DNA from: Pyrus communis
Taxonomy: Eukaryota; Streptophyta; Magnoliopsida; Rosales; Rosaceae
Assembly (NCBI RefSeq): GCF_963583255.1
Contig: NC_084808.1
Location: 13,849,201-13,913,200, forward strand
Direction: 5' to 3'
DNA length: 64,000 nucleotides
Shown here: positions 9,768 through 22,524 of the stretch, one piece after another
Numbering within the stretch: position 1 is the first letter of the stretch
How the letters are laid out: each line of letters opens with the position of its first letter
The notes under the pieces: generated by a model
Database searches by the model: none
What the model saw: the letters and a program-made list of their open reading frames with translations, nothing else
What the model was told of the DNA's origin: nothing
Translations under genes and position numbers: made by a program

Positions 9768-11339
9768 GTAAGTATACAAAAGTGAACAAACTAAAGATTT
9801 GTTCTGCAACAGCACATACTGAAATAGTAGGTTAGAAGCGGCAAGAAAATTATACGCAAAAAAGAGAGAAGAACGAACAAGGGAAACATGGTTGATTTCA
9901 ATTTTCTTTCAGGATGTGGTCATCTGTTAGCCATAGGTATTGAATTTTAGGTTGAAAGGCCCCAGTACCTGCCCAAGTCCTATGACAATTGTCGGACAAT
10001 AGCCACCAAGTGACCGAGACCTTGGCGGACATACCATATGTACGTAACACATAATTGCTACCGTGTACAGTTGAAATGCTTCTTCATAGCAGCCTAATGG
10101 CTAATGTGGCCTTCATCAAACCATCGTCTTGGACACTCTTTGTTGGTCCAACCATATGCTCTTCGCAGAATGCAAGTTATGCAACTAAACTTGCAGGTAT
10201 GCAAGACAATGGTTTGATCAATGTGACGAGAATCATTGGTTAACTCAGAGACGTATGTTTTGGATTTCTATTATATAGTGTGGATTTGGAAGACACGTAC
10301 AACCGTGTTTCAACGAGCCCAGCTGAGGGGACCAGAATACACTCGTAATGACTGATCCTCCATCTTCAATAACCGGAAGGAAGAGATACTAAAACCTCAT
10401 GGAGACACTCACTCAGAGAGTGCAAACTAACGAGAAATGCTCCAACAAAAACGCCCCTCACCTTATTTTTCAACTTTCTGTGGCTGCTGAAGTGCTTTCA
10501 CTTCTATTGTATCTATAGTAGTCTATCAGTTGTACTGGGAATTTGTCAAGGGAACGGGGAGGCTTTTCGAATCAAAGTTCTGTGCCCTTTCAGAAAGGAA
10601 AAAAAAACCCAAACCTTCCACCATGCCTTTCAAGGATTAAATGAATGAAAAAATGAATCTAAACGAATAAATGATTAAAATTACAAGACCGCATTGAACA
10701 TGAACCATCATAAGTACCTACGGAAGAAAATAGAAAGACAAATGAAGCAAATCCAAGGGAACCAAAAGGGACAATTGAGAAAATCAAGAGAACCCTTGAT
10801 AGGATCAATGGGAAGAGAGCCTTGGAAGCGAAAGCAGGCACTGAGATTTCAAAGAGGAGAGATTGTTGAACTTAGGTGGGGACCAAATGTACGAGGAACC
10901 AGATTTAAGGAGTCCCCAACAGCCAGAGGCAGAGGCATTAAGAAACACATAGCACAGGAAAGTTTTTGCCAGAAAATGACAGACAACTTTCATCGCTTTT
11001 AACTCGCCGAAAGGCGAAAGCTCACTTAACACGTTGGCTGACATTCCTATCCAAAGTGAGTAAAACCCATATCTAGCCAAATTTGAAACAAGCAGTGCTG
11101 TCCAAGTGTTGTGTTGTGTTGTGTTCTGTGTAAGGATAAGAATATTTGTGCCTTGGTGGAGAGTGATTGCTTTTTATCGAGCATGGATAAAACTTGTTTC
11201 CTTCCTTCAGTGGCTTAGGCTTAGCATTGGAATTAGCTGGAGCTCGACGTAGTTGTCCAACTTGACTTGTGTTTTGTTTGGTAAAACGTGATGAACACAT
11301 GCGCTTATAAAGAATTGGACTACTCGTATTCTTAATGGG

Positions 11340-12440
11340 TTTTATGGTTCAAACTACACTCCCTGTCATTCCTTTAGTGCTTAGAATATTACATTGTTGT
11401 TTCGGGGTTTAGCCCAAGTGGTGAAGAACGGTGGGTAATAGTTTAAGATTGGGATAGGTCAATTGTTCGTTTACTCTAATGTAACCGAAAAACAGAGGAG
11501 TCATTGAATATTTTTATTTGTTTTCAAGATACATCCATATCGTCATATTCGTTCGATATCAAAGTCATTGGATTAGCCCAAGTAGTGAAAGATGGTGGGT
11601 AATATTTTAGAATTAAAATAGGCCAAATAATCGATTTTCCCGAATGTAACAGAGAAAAAAATAACTCTATATTTATTTTTTTTTTTCAAGCAAAAAAAAA
11701 TCCAAAATTTCAGCACATAGGTTTTGCCAAATATAGTCAGAAACGTTGTTGTGAGCCAGATTTCGAAGCGAGATTTTCTTTGCAACCAAACCGAAAACGA
11801 GAGATTATTCATTGTTACAGCTTACTAGTACAAAAAGCAGTTCAAACGAACGAGAAAAATCATGGCACAAAAGATTGGAGATTATTGTCATCAGCAAAGA
11901 TGATCAATTCATATAATTGGACTACTCCTCGTATTTTTTATATGTTTTATGGTTCAAATTACACTCCAGGTCATTCCATGAGTGCTTAGAATGTTACATT
12001 GTTGTGTTGGGGTTAAGTCGAAGTAGCGAAGGACGGTGGGGAAAAAGGTTAGGATTAGGATAGGTCAATTATTTGGTTTACCTAATATAACCGAAAAAAG
12101 AAAAATCACTGGATATTTTTATTTGTTTTCAACATACTTCCATGAAGTCATATTCATTTGATATCAAAGTCATTGGATTCACGGCATTAGCCTAAGTAGC
12201 GAAAGATGGTGGATAAAATATTAGAATTAAGATAGGTAAAATAATTGATTTCCTCCAATATTTCTTTTACTTTCAAGCCAAAAAACTCAAAATTTCAACA
12301 CAGGTTTTGCCAAATATAATTAGAAACGTTGTTGTGAGCCAAATTCCGAAATTTCTTTGAAGCCGAAAATGAGAAAAATATCCATTGTTACAGCTTAAAA
12401 GTACAAAAAGCAGTTCATTTAAGATGATCAGTTCATTTAA
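11340..12440. repeat. Tandem duplication of the upstream region of the type-2 dirigent gene, copy B
   Basis: The segment from 'CTCGTATT(C/T)TT(A)ATGGGTTTTATGGTTCAAA' (about 11325) to 'TTGTTACAGCTTA(C)(T)AGTACAAAAAGCAGTTC' (about 11845) occurs again from about 11930 to 12415. Block A contains it once (about 4285-4790). Each unit carries the ~85-bp module twice. The duplication is placed immediately upstream of the 12712 gene. Confidence 0.75.
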
Positions 12441-12618
12441 GTACAGAGAAATGTTATGAGGAACCAATGAAACAACAAACCCACTTCTCTTTGTGATCTG
12501 TGACCACAACTAATTCACCTGTAACCGAAATTCATATTATTCGTACCAATAAGATAATCGAACAACTTCACCTCCTGAGTTTGGAGCAGACTCAACCACT
12601 CCATGTGACAACCTCCTC

Positions 12619-12626
12619 TATATCAA
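12619..12626 (+). promoter_or_regulatory. TATA-like element of type-2 dirigent gene, copy B
   Basis: TATATCAA is 86 bp before the ATG at 12712, identical in sequence and spacing to copy A. Confidence 0.5.
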
Positions 12627-12711
12627 GACCAACACATGTTGCCAACCATCGTACTTCCGCACGAAAACTTCAGCGTTCGATCCTTAATCCAGCAGATACC
12701 AAAGTTTCAGG

Positions 12712-13470
12712 ATGTTCAAGCAGACATTTTCGTCTATTTTCACCGTACTGCTGATTGCGAACATGCAGACCGCAATACCACTTGTGGCTGCAGTTGAACC
12801 TGCAGCTGTTGGCAGCGAACCAGTTCTGGAAATATACATGCATGACATTCTTGGAGGGAGCATCCCTACTGCTAGGCCAGTCACTGGCTTGCTAGGCAAT
12901 ATATACAGCAGTGAAGTGCCCTTTGCAAAGCCGATAGGGTTCCTTCCTCCAGATGGTGCTGTGGCTATTCCTAATGCCAACGGTGCTATTCCTACTGTGA
13001 ATGGCGCCAATGGTCTCCCACTAGGAACCGGCTTATCTGGTACATCCTTTGCCGGAAATCCTAATGGTGAAACGAATGGCAATACAGCTACCCAACTGGC
13101 ACCAGACGGGTTGGGACTAGGCTTTGGGACAGTCACCGTTATTGATGACATACTGACCTCTAGTCCCGAATTGGGTTCACAGACAATTGGGAAAGCTCAA
13201 GGAGTCTATGTGGCAAGCTCTGCCGATGGATCAAGTCAGCTGATGGCATTTACGGCTATGATGGAAGGAGGGGAGTACAATGATAACCTCAACTTCTTCG
13301 GAGTGTACAAGATTGGGAGTAGCAAGTCGCAACTGTCAGTGACTGGAGGGACAGGCAAATTCAAGAATGCCAATGGAATTGCAGAGTTGAAACCACTGAT
13401 TCCTCCAGGTCAACGAGCAACAGATGGTGCAGAAACATTGCTGAGGATTACCATTCACTTGAAGTACTGA
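12712..13470 (+). CDS. Dirigent protein, type 2, copy B
   Basis: The 252-residue product is the same length as the copy at 5129 and differs by only a handful of residues (for example QTAIPLV for QIAILVV in the signal region, GGSIPTARPV for GGSSPTARPI in the hallmark motif, NGETNG for NGEKNG in the linker). It has a signal peptide, the MYMHDILGG-type motif as IYMHDILGG, the IPNANGAIPTVNGANG linker, VIDDILTSSPELGSQ, MEGGEYNDNLN and GTGKFKNANG. The Ser-to-Ile change in the hallmark motif lies in an otherwise invariant stretch of the four local paralogues and might affect the active cavity. It is intronless and in the same orientation as the other three. The predicted role is apoplastic control of monolignol coupling, as for the other copies. 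Confidence 0.94.
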   Translation: MFKQTFSSIFTVLLIANMQTAIPLVAAVEPAAVGSEPVLEIYMHDILGGSIPTARPVTGLLGNIYSSEVPFAKPIGFLPPDGAVAIPNANGAIPTVNGANGLPLGTGLSGTSFAGNPNGETNGNTATQLAPDGLGLGFGTVTVIDDILTSSPELGSQTIGKAQGVYVASSADGSSQLMAFTAMMEGGEYNDNLNFFGVYKIGSSKSQLSVTGGTGKFKNANGIAELKPLIPPGQRATDGAETLLRITIHLKY

Positions 13471-15091
13471 GGATGTCTGGTCCGTTGTGTGGATTTGAAT
13501 GTGATATATAGTGTCTGTGATTGTATTAGCTACAGGTGTATGTTGAGTATCTCTAAATTGTAATCTTGTGTTTAACTGTTGTTGCAAAGTATGGCAATGA
13601 GGCAATGCCTAATGAAAGGGACCTATTTCCAGTGATCTTCCTACCACTGAAGGCAAGGAACAAAATCAAACAAAGAAGGACCCCAAAACTCTAATCTGTG
13701 ATTCTGAAACAGGACACACATCATCATGAAAAAACTGAAGCACAAAAAACAAACTGCAGTCTACGGGAAAATATGATGCCACAATAGCTGGCAACTCCAA
13801 CAGAAAGGAAGAATAAGGAAACCCGCTAAAATCTACAGAAACAGATGCCCAAAATGCTGACCAGAACATAACAAAATCCCAATGATCTTCTGCATTAACC
13901 CCTTTGTAATCCTCAAAATTCTCTTACTATGCTCCATCCAAATTACCAAAAAGATTGCTCACTCCAGACAACTCTTACTACATTCCCAAAGCCTCGAGCT
14001 GAATGCTCAACAACTCAAAACATCCCTTTGGAATCACCCAGCATGCATTGATTTCCTTAAATAGCTCCCAACACTAATGTAAGGATCAAGGACGGTGGAG
14101 ATTCACTTGATCCTCAGATTCGTCTTACATATCATGCAAGATGTGTTACCATTGATCATGTTCACTAATAAAATGCATATTAAGTCTAACATATCAATTT
14201 AGACCTGTAATTTCTTTCCCTGATCATTAACTTGATTTACTTTTCCTATTCTGGTATTGTTCATGTCTTCACATGCATGAGTTGATTAATTCCTAGGTTA
14301 AAGGACAAGCTGCAGTCACAACTTACTCTAAACTAATATTTGGGCATGGAAACATAGTTACGGTCCTCAATGGTGAATCCAGAGAGATGATGACACAAGC
14401 ATGAAGATACTCTATGATATAAACATCCGAAAAAAGTTACACTCTCCAGTTGATCTTACAAAACAAGAAGACTACTAGCCGGTTCTGTAAATCCTACTGG
14501 ACCGGACTGGACCAGGTTTGCTAGAGTAAACATAAAAAGAATAAATTCTCAATAAATTCTCTGCTCACATATGAGATAGAATACAGAAAAAGTGAAGAAT
14601 TTTTAGTGCTGATGGTCAGTAACTAACTAGTGAATAAACAAACTATGGCCCTTCAAGAAGGCCTCACTGCCACAAACAGGCTTAGTCGTCTTATCCTCAA
14701 AGAGAATATCCCTGTAGAACCAAATCCTCTATGAAACCTATATAACGGGAGTTGGGAAAAGCATAGCAGCTTACAACTTGTATGGATCACCAATATTTTC
14801 TTTTTCTGTCTTTGAAGTTTGAAATTTCAAGCTGTTTCTTTATATCACAAGGAAAGGTTTAAAATACAACGAAAAAAGTTCAAAAGCAAAACAAAGCTCG
14901 GTTTCAAATACTTTACAAGGAAATGCTTCCAATTACTATAGTATTTTCCAGTAAATGATTCAGGAACTTTATCTTCAAAAACAAAGTATCATTTGTTATT
15001 CGTCATTCATGTAATTGCTTAATATGTGTGAACTCTAAACAAAAATAGGTCTAATGGTAATCAACATACCACACATACAGCTCTAAATCTT
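13471..15091. other. Intergenic region between dirigent cluster and THIM
   Basis: Block similarity ends near 13680. After that I see AT-rich DNA with short random ORFs and no recognisable domain, tRNA or transposon end. Confidence 0.5.
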
Positions 15092-16476
15092 TCATGACAA
15101 GCTGCCGATTTTAACATGAGAAAGCACGCATACTTCATCGAGCCTGTAGAGTGAATCTATCAAGTGCATCCGCAACGAAGCTGGACCATTTGCCAGTTTC
15201 ATTCCCACCTCGCTCGCAATCCCAAATATCGATAATGCAGAAGCTGTAGCTTCCAAAACATGCGATTGATCAACAGCAACAAAGGCAGCAATCAGGGCAG
15301 TGACTGAACATCCGGTTGCCGTGATCTTTGTCAACATGGCAACCCCATTACGAGCACCAACAACTCTCTTCCCATCTGTAACAATGTCGACAGCTCCAGA
15401 AACCGCAACTAAGGCACCACTGGATTGAGCCAGTGATTTTGCTGATTCCATTGCATCTGTTGATTCATGGGAACTGTCTGCCCCCTAAAAACAACAAATT
15501 TGAAATATGGTATTAACAAAGGTTTAATATGCAATACAAAATGTCAAGATTATTTTAGTATGCAAGGGGAACACAACAACCTTATCTTTGGCAGCCCATA
15601 AAAGCCAAAACTTTGGCTTGACTTCAAATTAAATACCTAATTTTTCGCTAACATGAGCGTAGCCAAGTTCACTGCAGTATTATGGACCCAAGTTCGAATA
15701 TTTTTTGACGTAATTTAAATTAGATTAGAACGTTGGTCTAAACAAAAAAACAAAAACAAAAAAAATAAAAAATCCTAGAATCCAAGCAAAAATCAAAATA
15801 AGTTTTTAACTCATTGTTTTTTTTTTAACAAACAAATTAGCTATTAATAATATGATTCAAATTCGTTTTTTACAAGAATCAAAGCTAAAACCTCTCATTT
15901 ACAAATGAAGAATTAAGTAGCTCAACTCATTGTGCAAAATTTGGTACCGAAAATGAATGTCTGAAATTAAAAATTAATCGAACATTTTGTGATCAAGCAG
16001 AGAACAATTACCTTGGTAGGTCCCACAGAAGCATTGGCGAGGGCGATAATCTCGGACGCATTTCCCCTAATAACAGTAGGCTTAAGCTCCACAAGCTCCA
16101 AACAAGCCTTCAACCGGAAACCTGAGGCGCCGGCGGCAACTGGGTCGAGAACCCAAGGCTTGCCGGAGTTGTGCGCCAGTTCAGCGGCGACCTTCATGGC
16201 CGGTAACCAGTCGGCGGAAAGCGTGCCCACGTTGATGCAGAGCGCGTGGACCTGAGGCGTGAAGTCGGGGAGTTCTTCTATGGAGTGGAGCATGGCGGGT
16301 GATGCACCCGCGGACAAGAGAGTGTTGGCCATCAGATCCATTGACACGTAGTTGGTGATGCACTGGATGAGCGGTGATTTGGCTCGAACTGAAGATAGTA
16401 GGGCCCACGCTTTCTGGGCCCACACGATTGCCTCTGGTTCTTCTTCTTCTGGCTTGAAGTTGGACTTGCTCTCCAT
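15092..16476 (-). CDS. THIM: Hydroxyethylthiazole kinase (THIM), two exons
   Basis: Exon 1 is 16476-16012 and exon 2 is 15484-15092, joined in phase 0 across a 527-bp GT-AG intron (AAG|GTAATTG ... TTTTAG|GGGGCA). This gives 858 bp, or 285 residues, close to the usual plant length. The enzyme phosphorylates 4-methyl-5-(2-hydroxyethyl)thiazole with ATP in thiamine salvage (EC 2.7.1.50). Family motifs in order: QCITNYVSMDLMANTLLSAG (about residues 38-57), WVLDPVAAGASGFR, PTVIRGNASEI, then in exon 2 GAVDIVTDG and the ATP-binding/catalytic TKITATGCSVTALIAAF with its reactive Cys. The N-terminus has no clear transit peptide, consistent with the cytosol. The start is the only Met ahead of the conserved core. 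No sign of damage. Confidence 0.95.
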
Positions 16477-17570
16477 GATTTCTCTTTTGCTTTGCCGCGA
16501 GCTGTTTCGGATGTTTGGGGGGTTTTTACCAGGAGAAAGTAATGAACTCTAATTTTTCTAATTGCATTTTTGGCCCTCATGTTTGGTGTGATTTTAAAAT
16601 ATGCCAATAGTTTCAATATGTTTCAAATTGCACCTTATTTTTTTAAAATCTTATCAAACAAGAAAATACCAAGTACCAAAACTAATAAAATTATGCGAGT
16701 TTCTGGTCAAATAGAACCGAACCACACTAATTACGGTTTGATTCAGTTTATTAGTCCAACTGTTCAAGATTACACTTTTAGTGTTAACCACTTAGGTCTC
16801 ATTTGGCACGTTGTATTAAACACCGGATAAGATTAATAGTACGATAGCAGTTGTTTGGTGCTTTCTCGTACTAAATAAGCACCCACTTAATTATACCATC
16901 TATCAAATTTAGTATTGCTGACACCGGACAATTAATACAACCCAAAAGCTTGGCATTAGTAGTCTGGGACACTAACCAAAAACACGGTTGCTTCCCCTCT
17001 TCGGTTTCACGGATCTGCTCCTTGGTGAATTTGCTCCATCTTCACGAGTTCTCCACCTCGACCGCCACTCCTCTACAATCGGTCGCTGAGCAATTTCCCA
17101 TTTCGTCCGTCGCTTCCTATTCTGTCACGTTTCAGTCTTCGATGTCGAAGCACGACGACATAGATGAAGAGGTAGTTGAGATCAAGAAGCCCGATTGATC
17201 ATCAACATCAATAGACTTAGCAGCTCAATCATCTTTTGCTGCTGACAGCGTAAGATCCAGCTCTGACGACTTTAGTTAACTCGGACCATGCCACAAATTG
17301 ATTTCTTTTCTTCATCAATTTAGTTGGTGAATCGATGTGGATTTTGGGTGATTGAAGAAATGAGGAAGTGGATTCGTATGGGAGGGTGGAATTTGAAGCG
17401 TGGGCAAGATGGAGAAGAAGGGAAGATAGGTTGGGAAAGAGACCTGGATTTTTCACCTTCCTTTTCTTTAATTTTTTTTTTTAATTTTGTCTTAATGATA
17501 GTTTAGTTACTTCTTCTTTTTCTTTCTTCTGTTTTTCTCCCCTTTTTTTCATTTTAACAACAATTATTAT
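16477..17570. other. Upstream region of THIM; possible end of an older transposon
   Basis: No gene is supported. At 16797-16870 there is a GGTCTCATTTGGCACGTTG-type sequence that resembles, in inverted orientation, 26930-26975 (CACCAAACGCCCAACTA). It may be one end of a MITE that was split by the copia insertion at 17576. The open stretch at 16950-17198 has no recognised domain. Confidence 0.4.
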
Positions 17571-17575
17571 GTGAT

Positions 17576-17852
17576 TGTTGCAGTCCTATTAGATTAGGAA
17601 TGTGATTGTGCAAATCCTATCATATCTGGAATATCCTTGTAGGATTCTACCATATCTCTTAGACTAGATATTATCCTATTAGAGTTGTAATCCTATTAAG
17701 GTAAGGATTTAACCTATCCTCCTACTATAAATAAAGGCACAATAGGGTGAGATAACATACACCTCACAATTACATATCTCTCTTCTCTCTCTATGCCACA
17801 CCCCTCTCTCTTTCTGGCCTCCATAATTGTTCAGTAAATTATGCCTACAACA
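17576..17852 (+). repeat. 5' LTR of the older copia element
   Basis: 277 bp, TGTTGCA...TACAACA. It contains a CTATAAATAAAGGCAC TATA region near 17727 and pyrimidine-rich TCTCTCT tracts downstream. Confidence 0.92.
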
Positions 17853-18220
17853 CGTTATCAGTACGTTATTAACGCTGCGCTAAAGAGAGTTTATTCTTCA
17901 ATCAAGGGAGTATTACGTTTTAATAATTCTTTTATGATTAATTTATTATTTCATTGAATTGATCTACATCCTATTGATTCAATTTAAATTTTTTTTTTGT
18001 TGAACGTGATACAACGTATTGGAGATGCAAATCCGGCTTTCAGAGTAGGATCTTCTATATATTCAAAGGCTCAGTTGTTTTCTGCCAATTAGGTTCTTTT
18101 AAAATAAATTAAGATATTTGAAACGACCATGAAGCAAGAAAACATTCCCCATGATGCATAAACCCCTTACATTTATATTTTCCTTTCGATATATATTTTT
18201 TATATGTTCATATACTTGTC

Positions 18221-18243
18221 AATATATATATATATATATATAT
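18221..18243. repeat. (TA)n microsatellite
   Basis: About 11 TA units in the copia interior. Confidence 0.9.
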
Positions 18244-19897
18244 ACGTTCATGCATTACGTAATTATGAATTTACTATGTGGAATTTGAGAGTCAAAGAAT
18301 TGAAAGAAATTAGAAGCAATTAGGGTTTTTCAAACCCTAGGAATTTCGAAAAGAAAAAAAAAGGGAAATTTAAATTTAGGAAATTTGCGGCTGAGCTGCG
18401 ACTTGGAGCGGTACTGCCACATCAACCTGACACCAAGCCGAGCCTACAGCTTGAGGCTTAGGTGCTGGAATGACGTTTTATTAACGTCCCCGTGAAGTAG
18501 CAGCCCTTTAGGCTTTGCTGCGTTCATAAACAAAGCCTTCGGCTTGGGTTTTGAAATTTAATGGCTCGCAGCCCTCTAACCCACATACTAGCATGTGCTG
18601 GGCTTGTCCAACGTCTTCAGCCCACCAGCCAACAAGCACAGCTTGCTAGGTTTATCTCGCGCACCAACCCATCAGCCAGTCACTAAATGGGCTTCCTTCT
18701 ACAATTGGCCCACGTTCCAACTGCAAGGCTTCGACTTGCTTTACACGCTGGGTTTCTGCTTCCTGGCCCAACCTTGAAACCAACACCGTTGGGTTTCCTT
18801 CACACCTGGGCCCGTCTCTTCCCTTCAGCCCAAACTTGCATCAAGCCTGCAGTTTGCCCTGCAGTGGACTGGGCTGTCTTGCAGCCGTGTTGTGACTACC
18901 TGTCCCAAATGTTACGATTTTATTAGTTTTAGAAGAGTGAATTGACGAATATGCCCTAGAGGTGAGATGGTTAACTTTGTTGACCATCATTTTATGATGT
19001 GTACACGTTGCTATTTTAGCGTATTCTCGAAATACTCGATAGTACAAACGGGTAGGCGCAATTAGAATAGAAATCGGAGTTACGGTTAAAATTTTATAGA
19101 ACTACGAATTCGAAAGTTATTTTTGAAGAAATTACTATTTTAATTATCTTATACTATTTTATATTTCTAAATTATTATTTTAGGATTGGACTTTTTATTA
19201 TATTATATTAATTTATATTTAGCTGTGGGACCCATAATCACACCAAGTTTCATCTCCCCTCTCTTCCACGTGGCACTCTCATTACTCTCTCTGGAATCCT
19301 CCCGCACTCATTTCTCTCAGTTCTCTCTCAATTCGCTCCTTGTTAACTTTCTCATTTACCATTTCCTCTGCAAACAACAACGAGGCACCACCTTGCCTCG
19401 CCAACTCCAGCATTCATTCCCACATTTCCCATGAGCCAGTGCCACCATTGCCTCCTTCTTCCTTGTCTCGATCCTAGAATAAAAGTGTAGAACCTTGACA
19501 GTGACAGAGGTTACTAACCTGTGTTCCTCTGACAAACCTACAACAGATTCTCGACGATTCTAACTAAAGTAAGCTTTGAAATGGACGGCAATCATCTTAG
19601 ATCATTGTTTTTTACATGATCCTTGTTTTATTTGAGAGAAATGTCGAAGTTTTGGAGCATATCAGTTTGGGAGAAACTCTCCCCAGTTTTTCGGTGACCT
19701 GAAGCCTTGCAGGTGCTTTCCCAGCCACTTTCCAACCACGGCTGTGAGCTAAAATGGTATAAATCGAATCTCCTTCCTCCTAGCTTTATTTTGGCACTTA
19801 AATGGTGAAGTTTGGTTGAGAATGGAGCTCGGCTGGAGCTCTGGAAAACAAGCCCAATTCCGGCAGGTGCAACCTGAGGGTCCAATGGGCTTGACCT

Positions 19898-19901
<4 letters not shown>

Positions 19902-19929
<28 letters not shown>
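19902..19929. repeat. Poly(A) run
   Basis: 28 A residues in the nested solo LTR. Confidence 0.9.
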
Positions 19930-19932
<3 letters not shown>

Positions 19933-20227
19933 AAAGAACGGGGCTTCAGCCCAAACTCGGCCCAAACCATAAACCCAACCCTTTGGGCCTTTGTCCTAGG
20001 GCGACCCATTTCTAAATGGGCTTAGAATATTCTTGAGATTGACTTTTCTGAAATTTTTTTAGGAACCTTCCTAGGCTAATTTCGACACCTCGAGTCTGTT
20101 TTTGATATCCATTTAGTGGAATTCCAAATTTTTAATGTAGTTGACCACCGAGGCGATTACTATCAGAGACTCCGGCTATCCTAGTTCGAACTGCTGCGAC
20201 TTCGCAAGTAACGTGAGTGGGTATTTT

Positions 20228-20228
<1 letters not shown>

Positions 20229-20281
<53 letters not shown>
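20229..20281. repeat. (TA)n microsatellite
   Basis: About 26 uninterrupted TA units inside the solo LTR; likely polymorphic. Confidence 0.95.
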
Positions 20282-20285
<4 letters not shown>

Positions 20286-22524
20286 GTTAGTTTCCATATA
20301 TACATTTATTAAGAAGTTCTCTACGTGATTGCCATGATTAAATTAATGTTTATAAGGAATGCTGTATTGTTGGGAAATGATGAAATAATCCTATGAGATG
20401 CACATGTAAGCTTACTATAAGGGGATGCCTTAATCATAATTATGATCATGAATAATATGTTATTGATTTGAATTGTGGAATTGTGGTGGGATGATTATAT
20501 TTAAGTTATTGCTCATCATTACTGCACCGGTGTTAGTACTCGCCCGGGCCAGGGCCAAGCTTCACGTGTATGTTCACATCGTATTGCACGCTCACCTTGG
20601 ATCCATTATAGGTGCCAGTCCTTTCGTACAGGTTGCAATAGGCAACTCCGACTCGTATGTGATGCGCCTAGTGCCAGTTTTCATGAGATTGTAGTACTAT
20701 ATCATATATCATTATTACACCTAGTCTTGTTCATGTTAGAATATCCTTGCATGAACTCGTGTGTCAGCATATGTTGATGAGCATTCGATGTGATATGTTT
20801 ATTTAGGTGAGAATATGTGATTAAGGATGTCATGTACTTATTTACGAAAGTTGTGACGTATGGCATCCTTGAAATATTGCTGGTTATGGTAAGCAATTTT
20901 ATACTATACGTAGTATGTATATTTTGGAAACTATACTTGTCTTACGGCAAGGGATTACAATGTTTTCAGAAAGGTTTTTATATAACTTTATTTTAGGCCC
21001 ATCACCTTTGTTTTTCGCCCCTCCAGGTTTAGTAGTTGAGCTTTCGTAACGATGAGGATTCTTGGCAAATCTCGGTATAGGTGGATACCTTTGAGGGTAT
21101 AATCCTTATCCTATCTTACTTACTTTACTTATACTCTGACATCACGTGTGATATGGGTTCATTCCTGCTCACCAGCGCATTCTTATACTTAGGCACTTTT
21201 AGGTTTAAATTTATTTACATTTTCCACGTCACTACACCTTATGGCTTCATCACCTTCCATGTGTAAGTCAGCACAGCTCGATTCAGAGTCCTAGTGGACA
21301 TTCTGGGTCGGGGTGTGTCACGTGTACTTAAGCCCAAAGGCCTGCAACTTTTATTTTTTGTAGGTCCGTGTAATGCAACCAGCCTACATGTGCTAGACAA
21401 CATCTTTTTTTTCGATCCGATGCCATATTTTGACATCCCCCGCTTCTTAATCATACCTATTTAATTTTTGGGATATTTGGTTAACACTAATCAAGCTATA
21501 ATTTTATTGTCGCTTAGCCCAAAGCTAAATTCAAGGTAATATGACCTGAATGTCATTCTTTTGCTCCTACGATCAAACCTGGATGGTTACGTTGTATTGA
21601 ATTAATTAAAGTGACCAGTAGTGCATTAATCTGACAAGACATCCAAAATTATTAGCCTGAAGCCCATTTTTGGACATTAACGATTCTTCTTTTCTTTGAA
21701 CTACTGACTCCCTTTCGTAGTCCCGAAGCACTCACACTTGAGTTCCTGAAGCTACCTAAATCTACTACACTTAGTTATATATTTTATTTTGTGTTCTTAT
21801 AGGTACCTCCATTTTATGAACCATAAGTTCATAACTAAACTCGAACCTGTAGTTTCAAATTTAATGCCTTTGAAACCCGAAGTTTTCATAAAACAATACA
21901 CCCATGAAAACCCGACATTTTTCATGTAAACCATGTCTTAGAACTAGAATGTTCTCACTTTGATGCTTATGGATATCTTATTTCCATAGCACCAATCACA
22001 ATATTGTTCCCTCCATTTAGTGGATTATTGAACCGTAACAAGTTTGATTTCATTGATTTGGATGTTTCTTGACTGAAACCACTTTGTGTGGGTATAAGAC
22101 GTGAATCTCCACTTGACTATAAAGAAGCTAAGTAAGCATTGAAGCCAACAATGGCATGGAAGAGCTAAATAAGCCTCTGCTATGATCTTCACTCGAAGAC
22201 TTGTGCCTGAAGCATTACAAACGGAAATAACTACCGAACAAGGATTTTATGGCTCTTTGGCTTACTCTACGAACCGTTTAATCATGAAAGACATTGCCTG
22301 AAGCACACTATGATTACATCCATGAATGAGTACAATTCTGAAGTTTATAAATCCGATTGAATTTTGACTAGAGAATATTTTTCTAGTCCTTCCATGTTTC
22401 TAACTCGCTCCTGAAGTAGTAGTGTAAAGAACGAACGTTTACCAAAATTCTCATATTTGATTACTATCATAAATGTGAGAAAACGGTATAAACTCAGCTT
22501 CGACTGGAGTCTACTGAATGGTTG

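Larger units (their letters stand above)
9161..12711. other. Intergenic DNA of block B
   Basis: This is colinear with the block A spacer apart from three differences: an hAT MITE at 9404-9767, extra DNA at about 9810-10690 with no counterpart that I can see in block A, and a local tandem duplication that repeats the ~480-570-bp segment upstream of the type-2 gene (11340-11910 and 11915-12440). No protein-coding gene is supported. Confidence 0.6.
18891..21320 (+). mobile_element. Solo LTR (probably Ty3/gypsy) nested in the copia element, TSD CGTGT
   Basis: The 2,430-bp block starts TGTGACTACC and ends GGTCGGGGTGTGTCA. It is bounded by the perfect 5-bp direct repeat CGTGT (18886-18890 and 21321-21325). 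No gag-pol lies between, so it is a solo LTR left by recombination between two LTRs. The copia interior resumes cleanly on each side. It belongs to the same family as the LTR piece at 1-1565. Confidence 0.9.

Noticed and set aside
16950..17198. 82-codon ORF upstream of THIM
   Set aside because: No known domain and next to a transposon junction; could be a relic but is not supported.
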